DNA of 61,839 nt from Flavobacteriaceae bacterium (GTDB lineage: Bacteria; Bacteroidota; Bacteroidia; Flavobacteriales; Flavobacteriaceae): NCBI GenBank assembly GCA_947451475.1, contig CANFZC010000007.1:1-61839 (forward strand), in the 5' to 3' direction. The translations under genes were made by a program, and so were the position numbers. Shown one piece after another: positions 37,022 through 45,558 of this stretch (its first letter is position 1; each line of letters opens with the position of its first letter). The notes under the pieces were generated by a model, which did no database searches, had not been told where the DNA came from, and saw only the letters and a list, made by a program, of their open reading frames with translations.

Positions 37022-38539
37022 ATGAATAAGAAAGTAATCCTCATGATTTTAGATGGTTGGGGGAAATCACCTGACCCAAAAGTATCTGCCATTGACAATG
37101 CCAATGTCCCATTTATTAATAGCCTTTATACTAAATACCCTAATGCGCAATTAAGGACCGACGGACTCAACGTTGGTTTGCCCGAAGGTCAAATGGGAAA
37201 TTCTGAAGTAGGCCATATGAACCTGGGTGCAGGCAGAATAGTCTATCAAGACTTAGCCAAAATTAATTTAGCGGTTGCCAACAAGACAATGAGTCAGGAG
37301 CAACCCTTGATTGATGCTTTTCAATATGCAAAAGACCATAACAAAGCGATACACTTTTTAGGACTTGTATCGGACGGTGGGGTACACTCACACACGTCTC
37401 ATTTACGCGGATTAATCGATGCTACCCAAGATTTTGGTTTACAAAAAGTATTTGTGCATGCCTTTACCGACGGTAGAGATGTGGATCCAAAATCAGGTAA
37501 AGGATATATAGAAAATTTAGAAAATTACCTTCAAAATACTACAGCAAAGATTGCAACAGTCATAGGCCGTTACTATGCGATGGACCGCGACAAGCGATGG
37601 GAACGCGTCAAATTAGCTTATGATTTAGTGGTAAATGGAACAGGAACACACAGCAGCAATTTAGTAGCTAGTATCGCAGCAAGTTATGCTGAGGATGTAA
37701 CGGATGAATTCATTCAACCTCTAGTAGCTGTTGATGGAAATGATAATCCAATTGCAACTATTCAAAATGATGATGTAGTGATCTTCTTCAATTTTAGAAC
37801 GGATCGCGGACGAGAATTAACAGAAGCCCTTTCTCAAAAAGACTTCCATGAATTCAACATGCATAAACTGAATTTGTATTATGTAACGATGACCAATTAT
37901 GATGACACCTATAAAAATGTACACGTCATCTACGACAAGGACAACATAACAGAAACTTTGGGTGAAGTCTTAGAAAAACATAAAAAAACCCAAATACGCA
38001 TTGCGGAGACTGAAAAATACCCACATGTTACCTTCTTCTTTTCGGGAGGAAGAGAAATACCCTTTAGAGGTGAAACCCGTATTTTGAGAAATTCTCCTAA
38101 AGTGGCAACCTACGATTTACAACCTGAAATGAGTGCCTTTGAATTAAAAGATGCCTTAGTACCAGAACTAAATAAAGGTATGGTTGATTTTGTATGTTTG
38201 AATTTTGCCAACGGTGACATGGTAGGTCATACAGGGGTTATGGCTGCGGCTATAAAAGCTTGCGAAGCTGTAGACGTATGTGTAAAAGAAGTAGTTGAAG
38301 CCGCCTTGGCTAATCAATATACTACTATAATTATTGCTGACCACGGCAATTGTGAAACCATGATTAACCCTGACGGTTCACCGAATACGGCGCATACTAC
38401 TAATCCTGTACCCATTATATTAGTTGACCCTGAATTAAAAACAATTCACAATGGGGTTTTGGGTGATATAGCCCCAACTATTCTAGAATTAATGGGCATT
38501 GAAAAACCAGAAGTAATGACTGGTAAATCTTTACTATAA
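37022..38539 (+). CDS. gpmI: Cofactor-independent phosphoglycerate mutase
   Basis: This enzyme interconverts 3- and 2-phosphoglycerate in glycolysis with a phosphoserine intermediate and Mn2+. Metal-binding DGWG is at residues ~11-14. The catalytic serine lies in MGNSEVGHMNLGAG, followed by the substrate region FTDGRDVDPKSG. The second metal set is ANGDMVGHTG and IIADHGNCE near the C-terminus. The length of 505 aa is normal and all motifs are intact. It has its own promoter and a strong terminator. Confidence 0.97.
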   Translation: MNKKVILMILDGWGKSPDPKVSAIDNANVPFINSLYTKYPNAQLRTDGLNVGLPEGQMGNSEVGHMNLGAGRIVYQDLAKINLAVANKTMSQEQPLIDAFQYAKDHNKAIHFLGLVSDGGVHSHTSHLRGLIDATQDFGLQKVFVHAFTDGRDVDPKSGKGYIENLENYLQNTTAKIATVIGRYYAMDRDKRWERVKLAYDLVVNGTGTHSSNLVASIAASYAEDVTDEFIQPLVAVDGNDNPIATIQNDDVVIFFNFRTDRGRELTEALSQKDFHEFNMHKLNLYYVTMTNYDDTYKNVHVIYDKDNITETLGEVLEKHKKTQIRIAETEKYPHVTFFFSGGREIPFRGETRILRNSPKVATYDLQPEMSAFELKDALVPELNKGMVDFVCLNFANGDMVGHTGVMAAAIKACEAVDVCVKEVVEAALANQYTTIIIADHGNCETMINPDGSPNTAHTTNPVPIILVDPELKTIHNGVLGDIAPTILELMGIEKPEVMTGKSLL

Positions 38540-38545
38540 AGAAAG

Positions 38546-38569
38546 ACCCCTCAATAGAGGGGTTTTTTT
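38546..38569 (+). terminator. Terminator of gpmI
   Basis: ACCCCTC / GAGGGGT stem with loop AATA, followed by a T run. The next promoter begins five bases later. Confidence 0.85.
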
Positions 38570-38573
38570 ATAC

Positions 38574-38581
38574 TATATTTG
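38574..38581 (+). promoter_or_regulatory. -7 box of the LRR protein gene
   Basis: TATATTTG fits TAnnTTTG, 15 bases before the ATG at 38597. The gpmI terminator occupies the -33 region. Confidence 0.6.
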
Positions 38582-38596
38582 TACAACATCTTTTTC

Positions 38597-40018
38597 ATGA
38601 AAAAACTATATACCCTATTGGCACTTGTCCTTGTGGCGCTAACCACTAAGGCTCAAATTATAAACATCCCTGATGCTGATTTTAAAGCAAAATTATTGGC
38701 TGCAAGTGCCTCAAATAGTATTGCGGTAAATGGTATGACGCCGATACAAATAGACGCTAATAATAACAATGAGATTGACATTAGTGAGGCCCTTCAAGTA
38801 ACCAGTTTGAATGTATCTATTGCTAATATTCATGATATTACCGGAATAGAATACTTTACCAACCTTCGATCACTTAATTGCAATCAAAACCATATTCCGT
38901 TATTGAATGTTGGTGCTTTAGTTAGTCTAAAATCCCTGTATTGCAGTCTTAACTTGATAGCCTCTTTAGACTTAACAGGATTAACTAACCTTACTACCTT
39001 AGAATGTGCCGAGAACATACTCACTCAAATCAATTTTGCCAATGCTAGCAGTTTACAAAATATTAGTTGCAGGTTTAACTTTCTTACGTCATTGAATCTA
39101 AGCAATCTGAATAATCTTCAATCGTTAAACTTTGATTACAATCAATTGACGACTGTTAACCTCAGCAATTTAGCTCAGCTTATGGACTTGGGCTGTCAAT
39201 CGAACCAATTCAGCAGTATCGATTTAAGTGCTTTGGTGAATTTGACTTCCTTAAATTGTTCCTACAACCAACTTACGACCATAGATTTGACTGGATTGAA
39301 TGCCATTACTACGCTGAACTGCTCTCATAATCAAATCACTTCATTGGACTTAATTACTTTAAGCCAATTGGTTCTCTTAAATTGCGAATACAATCAAATT
39401 AGCAATCCGTTTGCGTTTACTAGTATGGCTGATTTACAATCAGTGTACTGCCACAACAATCTTATCCCGTCTTTTACTTTTACTGACTTACCAAGTTTAG
39501 CCGTTTTAGATTGCAGCTTTAATCAAATAACCACCCTAGATGTTAGCGGTTTACCCTCCTTATCGCTATTGAACTGCCATGATAGTAGCTCATTAGCTTA
39601 TTTAAATATTCAAAACGGCAGTAATGAGCCCTTTTTGGATTTCTCAAACGACCCTAATCTGTTGACCGTTTGTGCTGATGGTGAACAAATCAATAGTGTT
39701 CAGACTTTAATTAACCAATATGGCTATACCAATTGTCAATTGAGTTCCTTGTGTAATTTGGGTGCCTCGCCAAATGCTTATACTACTGCAATTAGGGTAT
39801 ATCCTAATCCGGCAAAAAACAGTTTGCAGCTTGACTTGAATGGGTTTCAAAGCATCCAATCAATCGCTATTTATAACACCGTTGGACAAATGGTCACTAC
39901 TATCCCTTGTAATCAAACAGCGGCTGCTATAGATCTTTCGACTTTAACGACCGGAACCTATTTCATTCAAGTTATTACTGATACAGGAATCGCTACCACA
40001 ACTTTTGTGAAAAAGTAA
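38597..40018 (+). CDS. Secreted leucine-rich-repeat protein with T9SS sorting domain
   Basis: The 473-aa protein has a Sec signal peptide (to about TTKA, residue 19). Residues ~75-335 form about a dozen 21-residue leucine-rich repeats of the pattern LxxLxCxxNxLxxLDLxxL, with Cys or Ser at the turn. The C-terminal ~75 residues are a type A T9SS sorting domain (VYPNPAKNSLQLDL ... GTYFIQVITDTG ... FVKK). It should be secreted across the outer membrane and attached to the surface, where it likely binds a protein or polysaccharide. The ATG at 38597 is chosen because a TTG six codons upstream lies in the -7 box. Confidence 0.9.
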   Translation: MKKLYTLLALVLVALTTKAQIINIPDADFKAKLLAASASNSIAVNGMTPIQIDANNNNEIDISEALQVTSLNVSIANIHDITGIEYFTNLRSLNCNQNHIPLLNVGALVSLKSLYCSLNLIASLDLTGLTNLTTLECAENILTQINFANASSLQNISCRFNFLTSLNLSNLNNLQSLNFDYNQLTTVNLSNLAQLMDLGCQSNQFSSIDLSALVNLTSLNCSYNQLTTIDLTGLNAITTLNCSHNQITSLDLITLSQLVLLNCEYNQISNPFAFTSMADLQSVYCHNNLIPSFTFTDLPSLAVLDCSFNQITTLDVSGLPSLSLLNCHDSSSLAYLNIQNGSNEPFLDFSNDPNLLTVCADGEQINSVQTLINQYGYTNCQLSSLCNLGASPNAYTTAIRVYPNPAKNSLQLDLNGFQSIQSIAIYNTVGQMVTTIPCNQTAAAIDLSTLTTGTYFIQVITDTGIATTTFVKK

Positions 40019-40046
40019 GCCTTCCCGTTTAAAAAAAATAATTGCA

Positions 40047-40078
40047 AACGAAAGCCCCTTACAGAAGGGGCTTTCGTT
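40047..40078. terminator. 14-bp-stem hairpin between convergent LRR and CoA-hydrolase genes
   Basis: AACGAAAGCCCCTT pairs perfectly with AAGGGGCTTTCGTT around loop ACAG. A T tract lies only on the minus-strand side, so it is a terminator for the minus-strand gene and possibly a weaker one for the other. Confidence 0.8.
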
Positions 40079-40100
40079 AGTAAACAATAGTTAGCTTCGT

Positions 40101-41369
40101 TTATTTCAACATATCATAATAGGCTCTTTCTATACTTTCTTGATGCGTAGGATGTGCTATTCTTACCAGCTCGGTTACCCTTTGTCTTAAGGTTTTACCA
40201 TATAAATCGGCTATGCCGTTTTCGGTGATGATGTACTGTACATGGGAACGAGTTGAAACGACACCTGCTCCTTGTTTCAAGTAGGGTACTATTCGGCTAT
40301 CCCCTCTTTTGGTGATGGATGGCAATGCAATAATGGCTTTTCCGCCTTCGCTTAAAGAGGCACCTCTGATAAAGTCCATTTGTCCTCCTACGCCCGAGTA
40401 CATGTTTGCTCCGATAGAATCGGCACACACTTGCCCGGTAACATCCACTTCAATAGCCGAGTTAATAGCCACCATTTTTGGGTTCTTACGTATACGGGCA
40501 GTATCGTTTACCATAGAAGACTCTTTCATTTCTATGAACGGATTGTCATTGACAAAATCGTATAAACGTTTAGACCCAATCAAAAAGGTGGCTAGTACTC
40601 GGCCTCTTAAAGTGCCTTTATAATTACAATTAATTACGTCGCTTTCAATTAAATCGATTACCCCATCGGAGAACATCTCAGTGTGCAATCCTAAATCCTT
40701 ATGGTTTTTAAGTTTGCTTAAAGCAGCATTAGGGATGGAACCAATACCCATTTGTAATGTACTGCGGTCGTCAATCAGTGAGGCAACATATTCTCCGATG
40801 CGTTCTTCCTCTTTGGTAAAGGGAATTTCCTCGTGAGAATAGATGGGCGTGTTCACTTCCACCAAATAATCAATTTCATCGACATGAATGATTCCGTCTC
40901 CGAAGGTTCGTGGCATTTGTGGATTGACTTGCGCAATTACGATTTTGGCATTTTCTATAGCCGCTAAAGTCGCTTCCACGGAAACCCCTAGGGAACAATA
41001 CCCGTGCCTATCGGGTGGCGAAACATGAATAAAGGCCACGTCGATAGGCAAAACGTTTTTTCTAAACAGATGTGGTAACTCGCTTAAAAAAACCGGGGTA
41101 TACGAACCATTACCGGCTTTTAATGTGTGTCTCACATTTCCTCCGATAAAAAATGAATTAACGTGAAAACTTTCTGCTAATACTGGATTAGCATAGGGAG
41201 CTTCTCCTTCTGTATGTAAATGACAGACCTCTACATTGCGTAATTCGGCTGCTCTTTCGGTGAGCGCCTTTGTCAAAATGGTGGGTGCTGCCGCTGCTGC
41301 CTGAACGTACACACGGTCGTTAGACTTTACTACTTTTACAGCTTCTGCTGCGGTAACATATTTGCTCAT
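40101..41369 (-). CDS. Acetyl-CoA hydrolase/transferase family protein
   Basis: This class I CoA-transferase-type enzyme of 422 aa is related to 4-hydroxybutyrate/acetate CoA-transferases. The glycine motif is MGIGSIPNAAL, and the likely catalytic glutamate lies in HTEMFSDGVIDLI. The C-terminal GGQMDFIRGASLSEGGKAII and ENGIADLYGKTLRQR are family segments. Substrate preference (acetate, butyrate, succinate) cannot be read. The ATG at 41369 is chosen because the longer frame begins at a TTG within the -7 promoter box. Confidence 0.88.
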   Translation of the reverse strand: MSKYVTAAEAVKVVKSNDRVYVQAAAAAPTILTKALTERAAELRNVEVCHLHTEGEAPYANPVLAESFHVNSFFIGGNVRHTLKAGNGSYTPVFLSELPHLFRKNVLPIDVAFIHVSPPDRHGYCSLGVSVEATLAAIENAKIVIAQVNPQMPRTFGDGIIHVDEIDYLVEVNTPIYSHEEIPFTKEEERIGEYVASLIDDRSTLQMGIGSIPNAALSKLKNHKDLGLHTEMFSDGVIDLIESDVINCNYKGTLRGRVLATFLIGSKRLYDFVNDNPFIEMKESSMVNDTARIRKNPKMVAINSAIEVDVTGQVCADSIGANMYSGVGGQMDFIRGASLSEGGKAIIALPSITKRGDSRIVPYLKQGAGVVSTRSHVQYIITENGIADLYGKTLRQRVTELVRIAHPTHQESIERAYYDMLK

Positions 41370-41384
41370 AACTAAAATTTTAAA

Positions 41385-41392
41385 CAAAGTTA
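41385..41392 (-). promoter_or_regulatory. -7 box of the CoA-hydrolase gene
   Basis: TAACTTTG on the minus strand, 15 bases before the ATG at 41369, fits TAnnTTTG. Confidence 0.6.
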
Positions 41393-41437
41393 GTATTGAA
41401 AGTTAAGGAAAAACATGATAAAACTCATTTGTCTTTG

Positions 41438-41473
41438 TTGATTATTCAAAATCAGTATAAAATTGTACTTTTG
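41438..41473 (+). promoter_or_regulatory. Promoter of map
   Basis: TTG at 41438-41440 and TACTTTTG at 41466-41473 (25-base spacing). The map ATG is 50 bases downstream of the -7 box. Confidence 0.55.
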
Positions 41474-41523
41474 CCAACCATCCGAAGTTAATTATGGCAG
41501 GGATGGACGTTAAATTGTAGTAC

Positions 41524-42342
41524 ATGATTATCCCAAAAACAAGAGAAGAGATTGAATTGATGCGCGAAAGTGCCTTAATCGTATCGAAAACCTTAGGCAT
41601 GATTGCCTCTGAAATAAAACCAGGTGTGACCACCTTATACTTGGACAAATTGGCTGAAGCCTTCATTAGAGACCATGGTGCAGAACCGGGATTCTTGGGC
41701 ATGTATGGCTTTCCTAATTCGCTATGTGTTAGTCCGAATGCGCAAGTAGTGCACGGTATTCCCAACAACGTGCCATTGCAGGAGGGCGATGTCATCTCGG
41801 TGGATTGTGGTGCTTTGAAAAACGGTTTTTATGGGGACCATGCCTATTCCTTTGAGATTGGAGAAGTTGCTCCTGAGGTTAAGAAGTTATTGCAGGTCAC
41901 TAAGGAGAGTTTGTATGTTGGCATAAGAGAATTCAAATTAGGCAATCGCGTTGAAGATGTGGGTAATGCCATTCAGAAATATACCGAATCCCATGGCTAT
42001 GGTGTGGTTCGTGAACTCGTAGGACATGGATTGGGCACTAAAATGCATGAAGACCCAGAAATGCCTAATTATGGTAAAAGAGGTCGAGGGAAATTGTTTG
42101 TAGAAGGTATGGTTGTGGCTATAGAACCCATGATTAATATGGGGACTAAAAACATAAAACAATTGAAAGACGGTTGGACGATCTTGACGGCTGACGGGAA
42201 ACCTAGTGCGCATTTTGAGCATGATGTGGCCTTAATAAACGGTAAGCCCGAATTGCTATCCACATTTGCTTATGTTTATAAAGCATTAGGAATTGAGAGT
42301 AATGAGGAGGCGGAGTTTAGGAGAGAACCTTTGGTTCTTTAG
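41524..42342 (+). CDS. map: Type I methionine aminopeptidase
   Basis: This enzyme removes the initiator methionine from nascent proteins using two divalent metal ions. Substrate histidine is in VVHGIPNNVPL. Metal ligands are in DVISVDCGALKNGFYGDHAYSF, GHGLGTKMHE, AIEPMINMG and FEHDVAL. The length of 272 aa is normal, with no N-terminal zinc-finger extension. The last codons are immediately followed by the first copy of a 73-bp duplication. It is followed by a GxxExxY gene instead of running straight into the methyltransferase gene. Confidence 0.96.
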   Translation: MIIPKTREEIELMRESALIVSKTLGMIASEIKPGVTTLYLDKLAEAFIRDHGAEPGFLGMYGFPNSLCVSPNAQVVHGIPNNVPLQEGDVISVDCGALKNGFYGDHAYSFEIGEVAPEVKKLLQVTKESLYVGIREFKLGNRVEDVGNAIQKYTESHGYGVVRELVGHGLGTKMHEDPEMPNYGKRGRGKLFVEGMVVAIEPMINMGTKNIKQLKDGWTILTADGKPSAHFEHDVALINGKPELLSTFAYVYKALGIESNEEAEFRREPLVL

Positions 42343-42487
42343 GTTATTACACAGAGATTCACGGAGTAGACGCAGAGATACACAGAGATGGATAGTGTTG
42401 AGTTGACATATAAAGGTTATTACACAGAGATTCACGGAGTAGACGCAGAGATACGCAGAGATGGACATTAATGAGTTGACATATAAG
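42342..42487 (+). repeat. 73-bp tandem duplication including the GxxExxY 5' end
   Basis: Two head-to-tail copies, 42342-42414 and 42415-42487, begin with GGTTATTACACAGAGATTC and are nearly identical. They differ by one base in the CACAGAG-type stretch, at several positions in the seven bases before GAGTTGACATATAA, and by one A at the end. Each copy contains CACAGAG-like repeats, an ATG (42388 and 42461) and the first codons of the GxxExxY frame. Only the second ATG opens into the full gene; the first gives 27 codons then stop. Confidence 0.9.
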
Positions 42488-42838
42488 GTTATAGGCTTGG
42501 CGATTGAAGTTCATAGAGAACTTGGTCCAGGTTTATTAGAGTCTGCTTATCAAGAGTGTCTTTTATATGAATTAAAAAATGCGGGATTGCATGTTGAGAA
42601 AGAGAAGTCATTGCCTGTAGTGTACAAAGAAGTGAAACTTGACCATGGGTACCGCATCGATTTATTGGTTGAAAAAACCTTAGTAATTGAAATAAAAACA
42701 GTAGAGTGCTTTACTGAGGTTCATCAAGCTCAAGTCCTGACCTATCTTAAATTAGGGAATTACCCTGTAGGATTATTGATGAATTTCGACAGTAAAATTT
42801 TAAAGAATAATATCAAACGATTTATAAATAACATTTAA
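42461..42838 (+). CDS. GxxExxY protein (PDDEXK-like fold)
   Basis: This 125-aa soluble protein has the family-defining G24-L-L-E27-S-A-Y30. A nuclease-type core follows: Asp in YRIDLLVEK, and the E-x-K pair in LVIEIKTVE, then QVLTYLKLGNYPVGLLMNF. The family is widespread and scattered, and its function is unproven. It is preceded by CACAGAG-rich repeats, which I recall as typical of this gene's surroundings in many bacteria. It sits between map and a methyltransferase gene and looks like an insertion. The ATG at 42461 is set by the repeat structure and the family N-terminus. Confidence 0.88.
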   Translation: MDINELTYKVIGLAIEVHRELGPGLLESAYQECLLYELKNAGLHVEKEKSLPVVYKEVKLDHGYRIDLLVEKTLVIEIKTVECFTEVHQAQVLTYLKLGNYPVGLLMNFDSKILKNNIKRFINNI

Positions 42839-42884
42839 ACGCTGTGAATCTATGCGATTCGGTGGCTATCAGAGTGAAAGCGGT

Positions 42885-43655
42885 ATGAAAAAAATATTCA
42901 AGTTCATTTTAAATACGATACCAAGACCCATCTTGATACGATTGAGTATCGTGATGCGTCCACTTTTGACTTTGTTGTTAAAGGGCAATCGATTTACGGA
43001 TCCTATTGATGGTAAAAGTTTCAGGATGTTTTTACCTTATGGTTATGGGAATCAACGGAATAATGTATTGTCGCCAAGCACCTTATCTTTGGAACGGCAT
43101 CGCTTATTGTGGTTGTATTTACAAAATGAAACCGATTTCTTTACCTCCTCCACCAAAAAGAGGGTATTGCACTTTGCTCCTGAACAAGAGTTTTACAAGC
43201 GCTTTAAGAAGCAAACCAACCTAGAATATACCACTACCGATTTACTTTCCCCTTTGGCGGATGTTAAGGCAGACATTTGTAATTTACCTTTTGAGGACAA
43301 TAGTTATGATATCATCTTTTGCAATCACGTTTTGGAACACATCCCTGATGATACTAAAGCGATGCAAGAACTGTATCGTGTCTTAAAACCAGGAGGCATG
43401 GGTATCTTTCAGATACCACAAGATTTAACTAGGGCGGTAACCTTTTCGGATGACAGCATAGTAGACCAAAAAGAACGGGCTAAAATCTTTGGGCAGTATG
43501 ACCATGTGCGCGTATACGGCCGAGACTATTTTGACAAATTGAGAAGTATTGGTTTTAAAGTAACGGAAGAAGATTACACCCATAAAATCCCTGCTGACCA
43601 AGTGGAGCGATACTGCTTAGCTAAGGGAGAGATTATTCCGGTTTGTTTTAAGTAA
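42885..43655 (+). CDS. Class I SAM-dependent methyltransferase
   Basis: This 256-aa protein is basic at its N-terminus. SAM motif I is RVLHFAPEQEFYKRF, motif II TTDLLSPLADVKADICNLPF, and the Methyltransf_11-type segment is FCNHVLEHIPDDTKAMQELY then LKPGGMGIFQIP. The N-terminal ~45 residues (MKKIFKFILNTIPRPILIRL) are amphipathic and may contact the membrane. The substrate is unknown. The ATG at 42885 is preferred over an upstream in-frame ATG at 42852 that lies in the repeat-like sequence bordering the GxxExxY gene. Confidence 0.85.
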   Translation: MKKIFKFILNTIPRPILIRLSIVMRPLLTLLLKGNRFTDPIDGKSFRMFLPYGYGNQRNNVLSPSTLSLERHRLLWLYLQNETDFFTSSTKKRVLHFAPEQEFYKRFKKQTNLEYTTTDLLSPLADVKADICNLPFEDNSYDIIFCNHVLEHIPDDTKAMQELYRVLKPGGMGIFQIPQDLTRAVTFSDDSIVDQKERAKIFGQYDHVRVYGRDYFDKLRSIGFKVTEEDYTHKIPADQVERYCLAKGEIIPVCFK

Positions 43656-43721
43656 AAACTAAGTTTTGGCTGAATTTTAGTAAGTAAAATTTAATATCTT
43701 TACTACTCCTATTCCATACGT

Positions 43722-44972
43722 ATGCTAAAAAAGTCTTTCTCTTTGTGTTTTTTGTTACTGACGCTACTGTCTTATTCTCAAGCAGAAGTAGAAGTTCCAC
43801 CTCCCTTCAATATTAAAACAATCTCTTTTGTTCAGAATGGGCAAATTGCTATTCCCGTTTTCCAGTTGAATGATCCCTTTCAACTGCAATTTGACGACTT
43901 GTATGGCAATGAGGCTAATTATTATTATACGCTAACCCATTGTGATTATGACTGGAAGCCTTCACAACTTTCCAGAAATGAGTATTTGAATGGCTTTGAC
44001 GATCAAAGAATCCAAGACTACACTAATTCGTTTAACACCTTACAATTGTATTCCCATTATCGCTTGACCTTGCCTAATAGGCTTACTCAATTGCGCGTGA
44101 GTGGTAATTATGTCTTAAAGATTTTGAACGAAGACAAGGAAGTAGTCTTTTCTAAGAAGTTTATCATTTATGAAAACTTAGTATCGGTGCCGGTACAGGT
44201 AAAAAGAGCTCGGAATCTAACGGTTTATGACCAGAAGCAGAATTTGGATTTTGCTATTAAGTCGGCCACCATAAATTTCCAGAGTCCGCTGACCAATGTT
44301 AAAGTACTGTTGATGCAGAATGGAAAATTTGATAATGCGATTACGAATATTAAGCCTCAGTATACTATTGGGAATGATTTGATTTATAAATACGATGGAG
44401 AAACCCAGTTTTGGGGCGGCAATGAGTTTCTGTTTTTTGAGAATAAGAACATAAGAGCGGCTAATAATAGCATTGCGGCTATTGATTCGAAGGGTGGCCT
44501 TTACAATGCCCATTTGTATACTAACGAAGCTAGGGGGAGTAAACCGTATACCTATTATCCCGATATTGATGGAAGCTATCTTATTCAAAAGATCGATGCT
44601 GAAAACAATGATGTGGAGGCCGATTATTCTTGGATGTTTTTCACCTTATCGGCGCCCAATTATTATGGAAAGGGGAATGTCTATGTGAATGGTATGTTTA
44701 ACAATTATGCGCTGACCGACGAAAACAAAATGGACTATAATGCTGAAAAAGGGGTTTATGAAAAAGCCATCATGATTAAGCAAGGATTTACGAATTATCA
44801 ATATGTTATAGCGGATGGTACTAAAAAAATAGAGGAAGAAAAAGCCGTTGACGGCAACTTTTTCCAAACCGAGAACAATTATTTTGTGTTGGTGTATTAC
44901 AAAGAAAACAATCAGCGATACGATCGGATTATTGGGAAGGGCATAGCTAGTTCTGTAGACATTACCAACTAA
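43722..44972 (+). CDS. T9SS plug-type protein (DUF5103)
   Basis: This exported protein of 416 aa has a signal peptide to about residue 20. The N-terminal beta domain contains YYYTLTHCDYDWKPSQLSRN and the segment EYLNGFDDQRIQDYTNSFNT, which I recognise as the DUF5103 family. A member of this family was described as the plug that closes the SprA translocon of the type IX secretion system. The C-terminal part (VYVNGMFNNY ... MIKQGFTNYQYV) looks like a second immunoglobulin-like domain. Together with gldB/gldC and T9SS cargo genes here, the plug role is plausible. Confidence 0.82.
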   Translation: MLKKSFSLCFLLLTLLSYSQAEVEVPPPFNIKTISFVQNGQIAIPVFQLNDPFQLQFDDLYGNEANYYYTLTHCDYDWKPSQLSRNEYLNGFDDQRIQDYTNSFNTLQLYSHYRLTLPNRLTQLRVSGNYVLKILNEDKEVVFSKKFIIYENLVSVPVQVKRARNLTVYDQKQNLDFAIKSATINFQSPLTNVKVLLMQNGKFDNAITNIKPQYTIGNDLIYKYDGETQFWGGNEFLFFENKNIRAANNSIAAIDSKGGLYNAHLYTNEARGSKPYTYYPDIDGSYLIQKIDAENNDVEADYSWMFFTLSAPNYYGKGNVYVNGMFNNYALTDENKMDYNAEKGVYEKAIMIKQGFTNYQYVIADGTKKIEEEKAVDGNFFQTENNYFVLVYYKENNQRYDRIIGKGIASSVDITN

Positions 44973-45014
44973 GAAAAGATAACATGAAATTTACAATACG
45001 AATGGTAATTTTTG

Positions 45015-45022
45015 TAAATTTG
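45015..45022 (+). promoter_or_regulatory. -7 box of apaG
   Basis: TAAATTTG fits TAnnTTTG, 24 bases before the ATG. Confidence 0.55.
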
Positions 45023-45046
45023 ACAACATAAAACAATAAAACCCAA

Positions 45047-45433
45047 ATGGTTTCACAAATCACAAGAGGCATTAAGATTTCTGTTTTGACTAGTTTTGAA
45101 GGTACCTACTTCAAAAACTACAAGATTCATTTTGCCTTTAGTTATGAGATTACCATAGAAAACCACAGTAAGGATTCGGTTCAACTGAACACGCGTCACT
45201 GGGAAATATTAGATTCCTTGAATGAAATAGAGATTGTAGACGGTGAAGGAGTGGTTGGTAAAAAACCAGTCTTGAAACCGGGCGAAAAGCATACTTACAA
45301 TTCGGGTTGTTTATTGTCTTCTCCTTTTGGGGCGATGAGTGGTTATTTTAACATGATCAACTTTACTACTACCAAGACTTTTAAAGTAATCGTACCTGCC
45401 TTTAAACTTAGTGCCCCTTTTGCATTGAATTAA
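45047..45433 (+). CDS. apaG: ApaG (DUF525) protein
   Basis: This single-domain beta-sandwich protein of 128 aa has the ApaG signatures FAFSYEITIENHSKDSVQLNTR, VDGEGVVGKKPVLKPGE and the C-terminal GAMSGYFNM. The family is annotated as Co2+/Mg2+ efflux-associated, from E. coli and Salmonella genetics, but its biochemical role is unsettled. It has its own promoter between the T9SS plug gene and pruA. Confidence 0.92.
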   Translation: MVSQITRGIKISVLTSFEGTYFKNYKIHFAFSYEITIENHSKDSVQLNTRHWEILDSLNEIEIVDGEGVVGKKPVLKPGEKHTYNSGCLLSSPFGAMSGYFNMINFTTTKTFKVIVPAFKLSAPFALN

Positions 45434-45476
45434 GTTTTTGGGTTCTCTTCTTATAAATAATTCAAAAAATCCTTTG

Positions 45477-45484
45477 TACTTTTG
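45477..45484 (+). promoter_or_regulatory. -7 box of pruA
   Basis: TACTTTTG fits TAnnTTTG, 74 bases before the ATG, leaving a fairly long 5' leader. Confidence 0.55.
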
Positions 45485-45558
45485 TGTTCAAATTAAAGAT
45501 TCTCAATAGAAGGCTCTTTTACTTAGAACAATACTAACCTTTTTAATCTTTTCATATC

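Noticed and set aside
41442..41795. Minus-strand open frame overlapping the 5' end of map
   Set aside because: It is antisense to map and its promoter and shows no family similarity.
42388..42470. A separate 27-codon gene in the first repeat copy
   Set aside because: It is the duplicated 5' end of the GxxExxY gene running out of frame into the second copy. No independent conservation can be argued, though a leader role stays possible.
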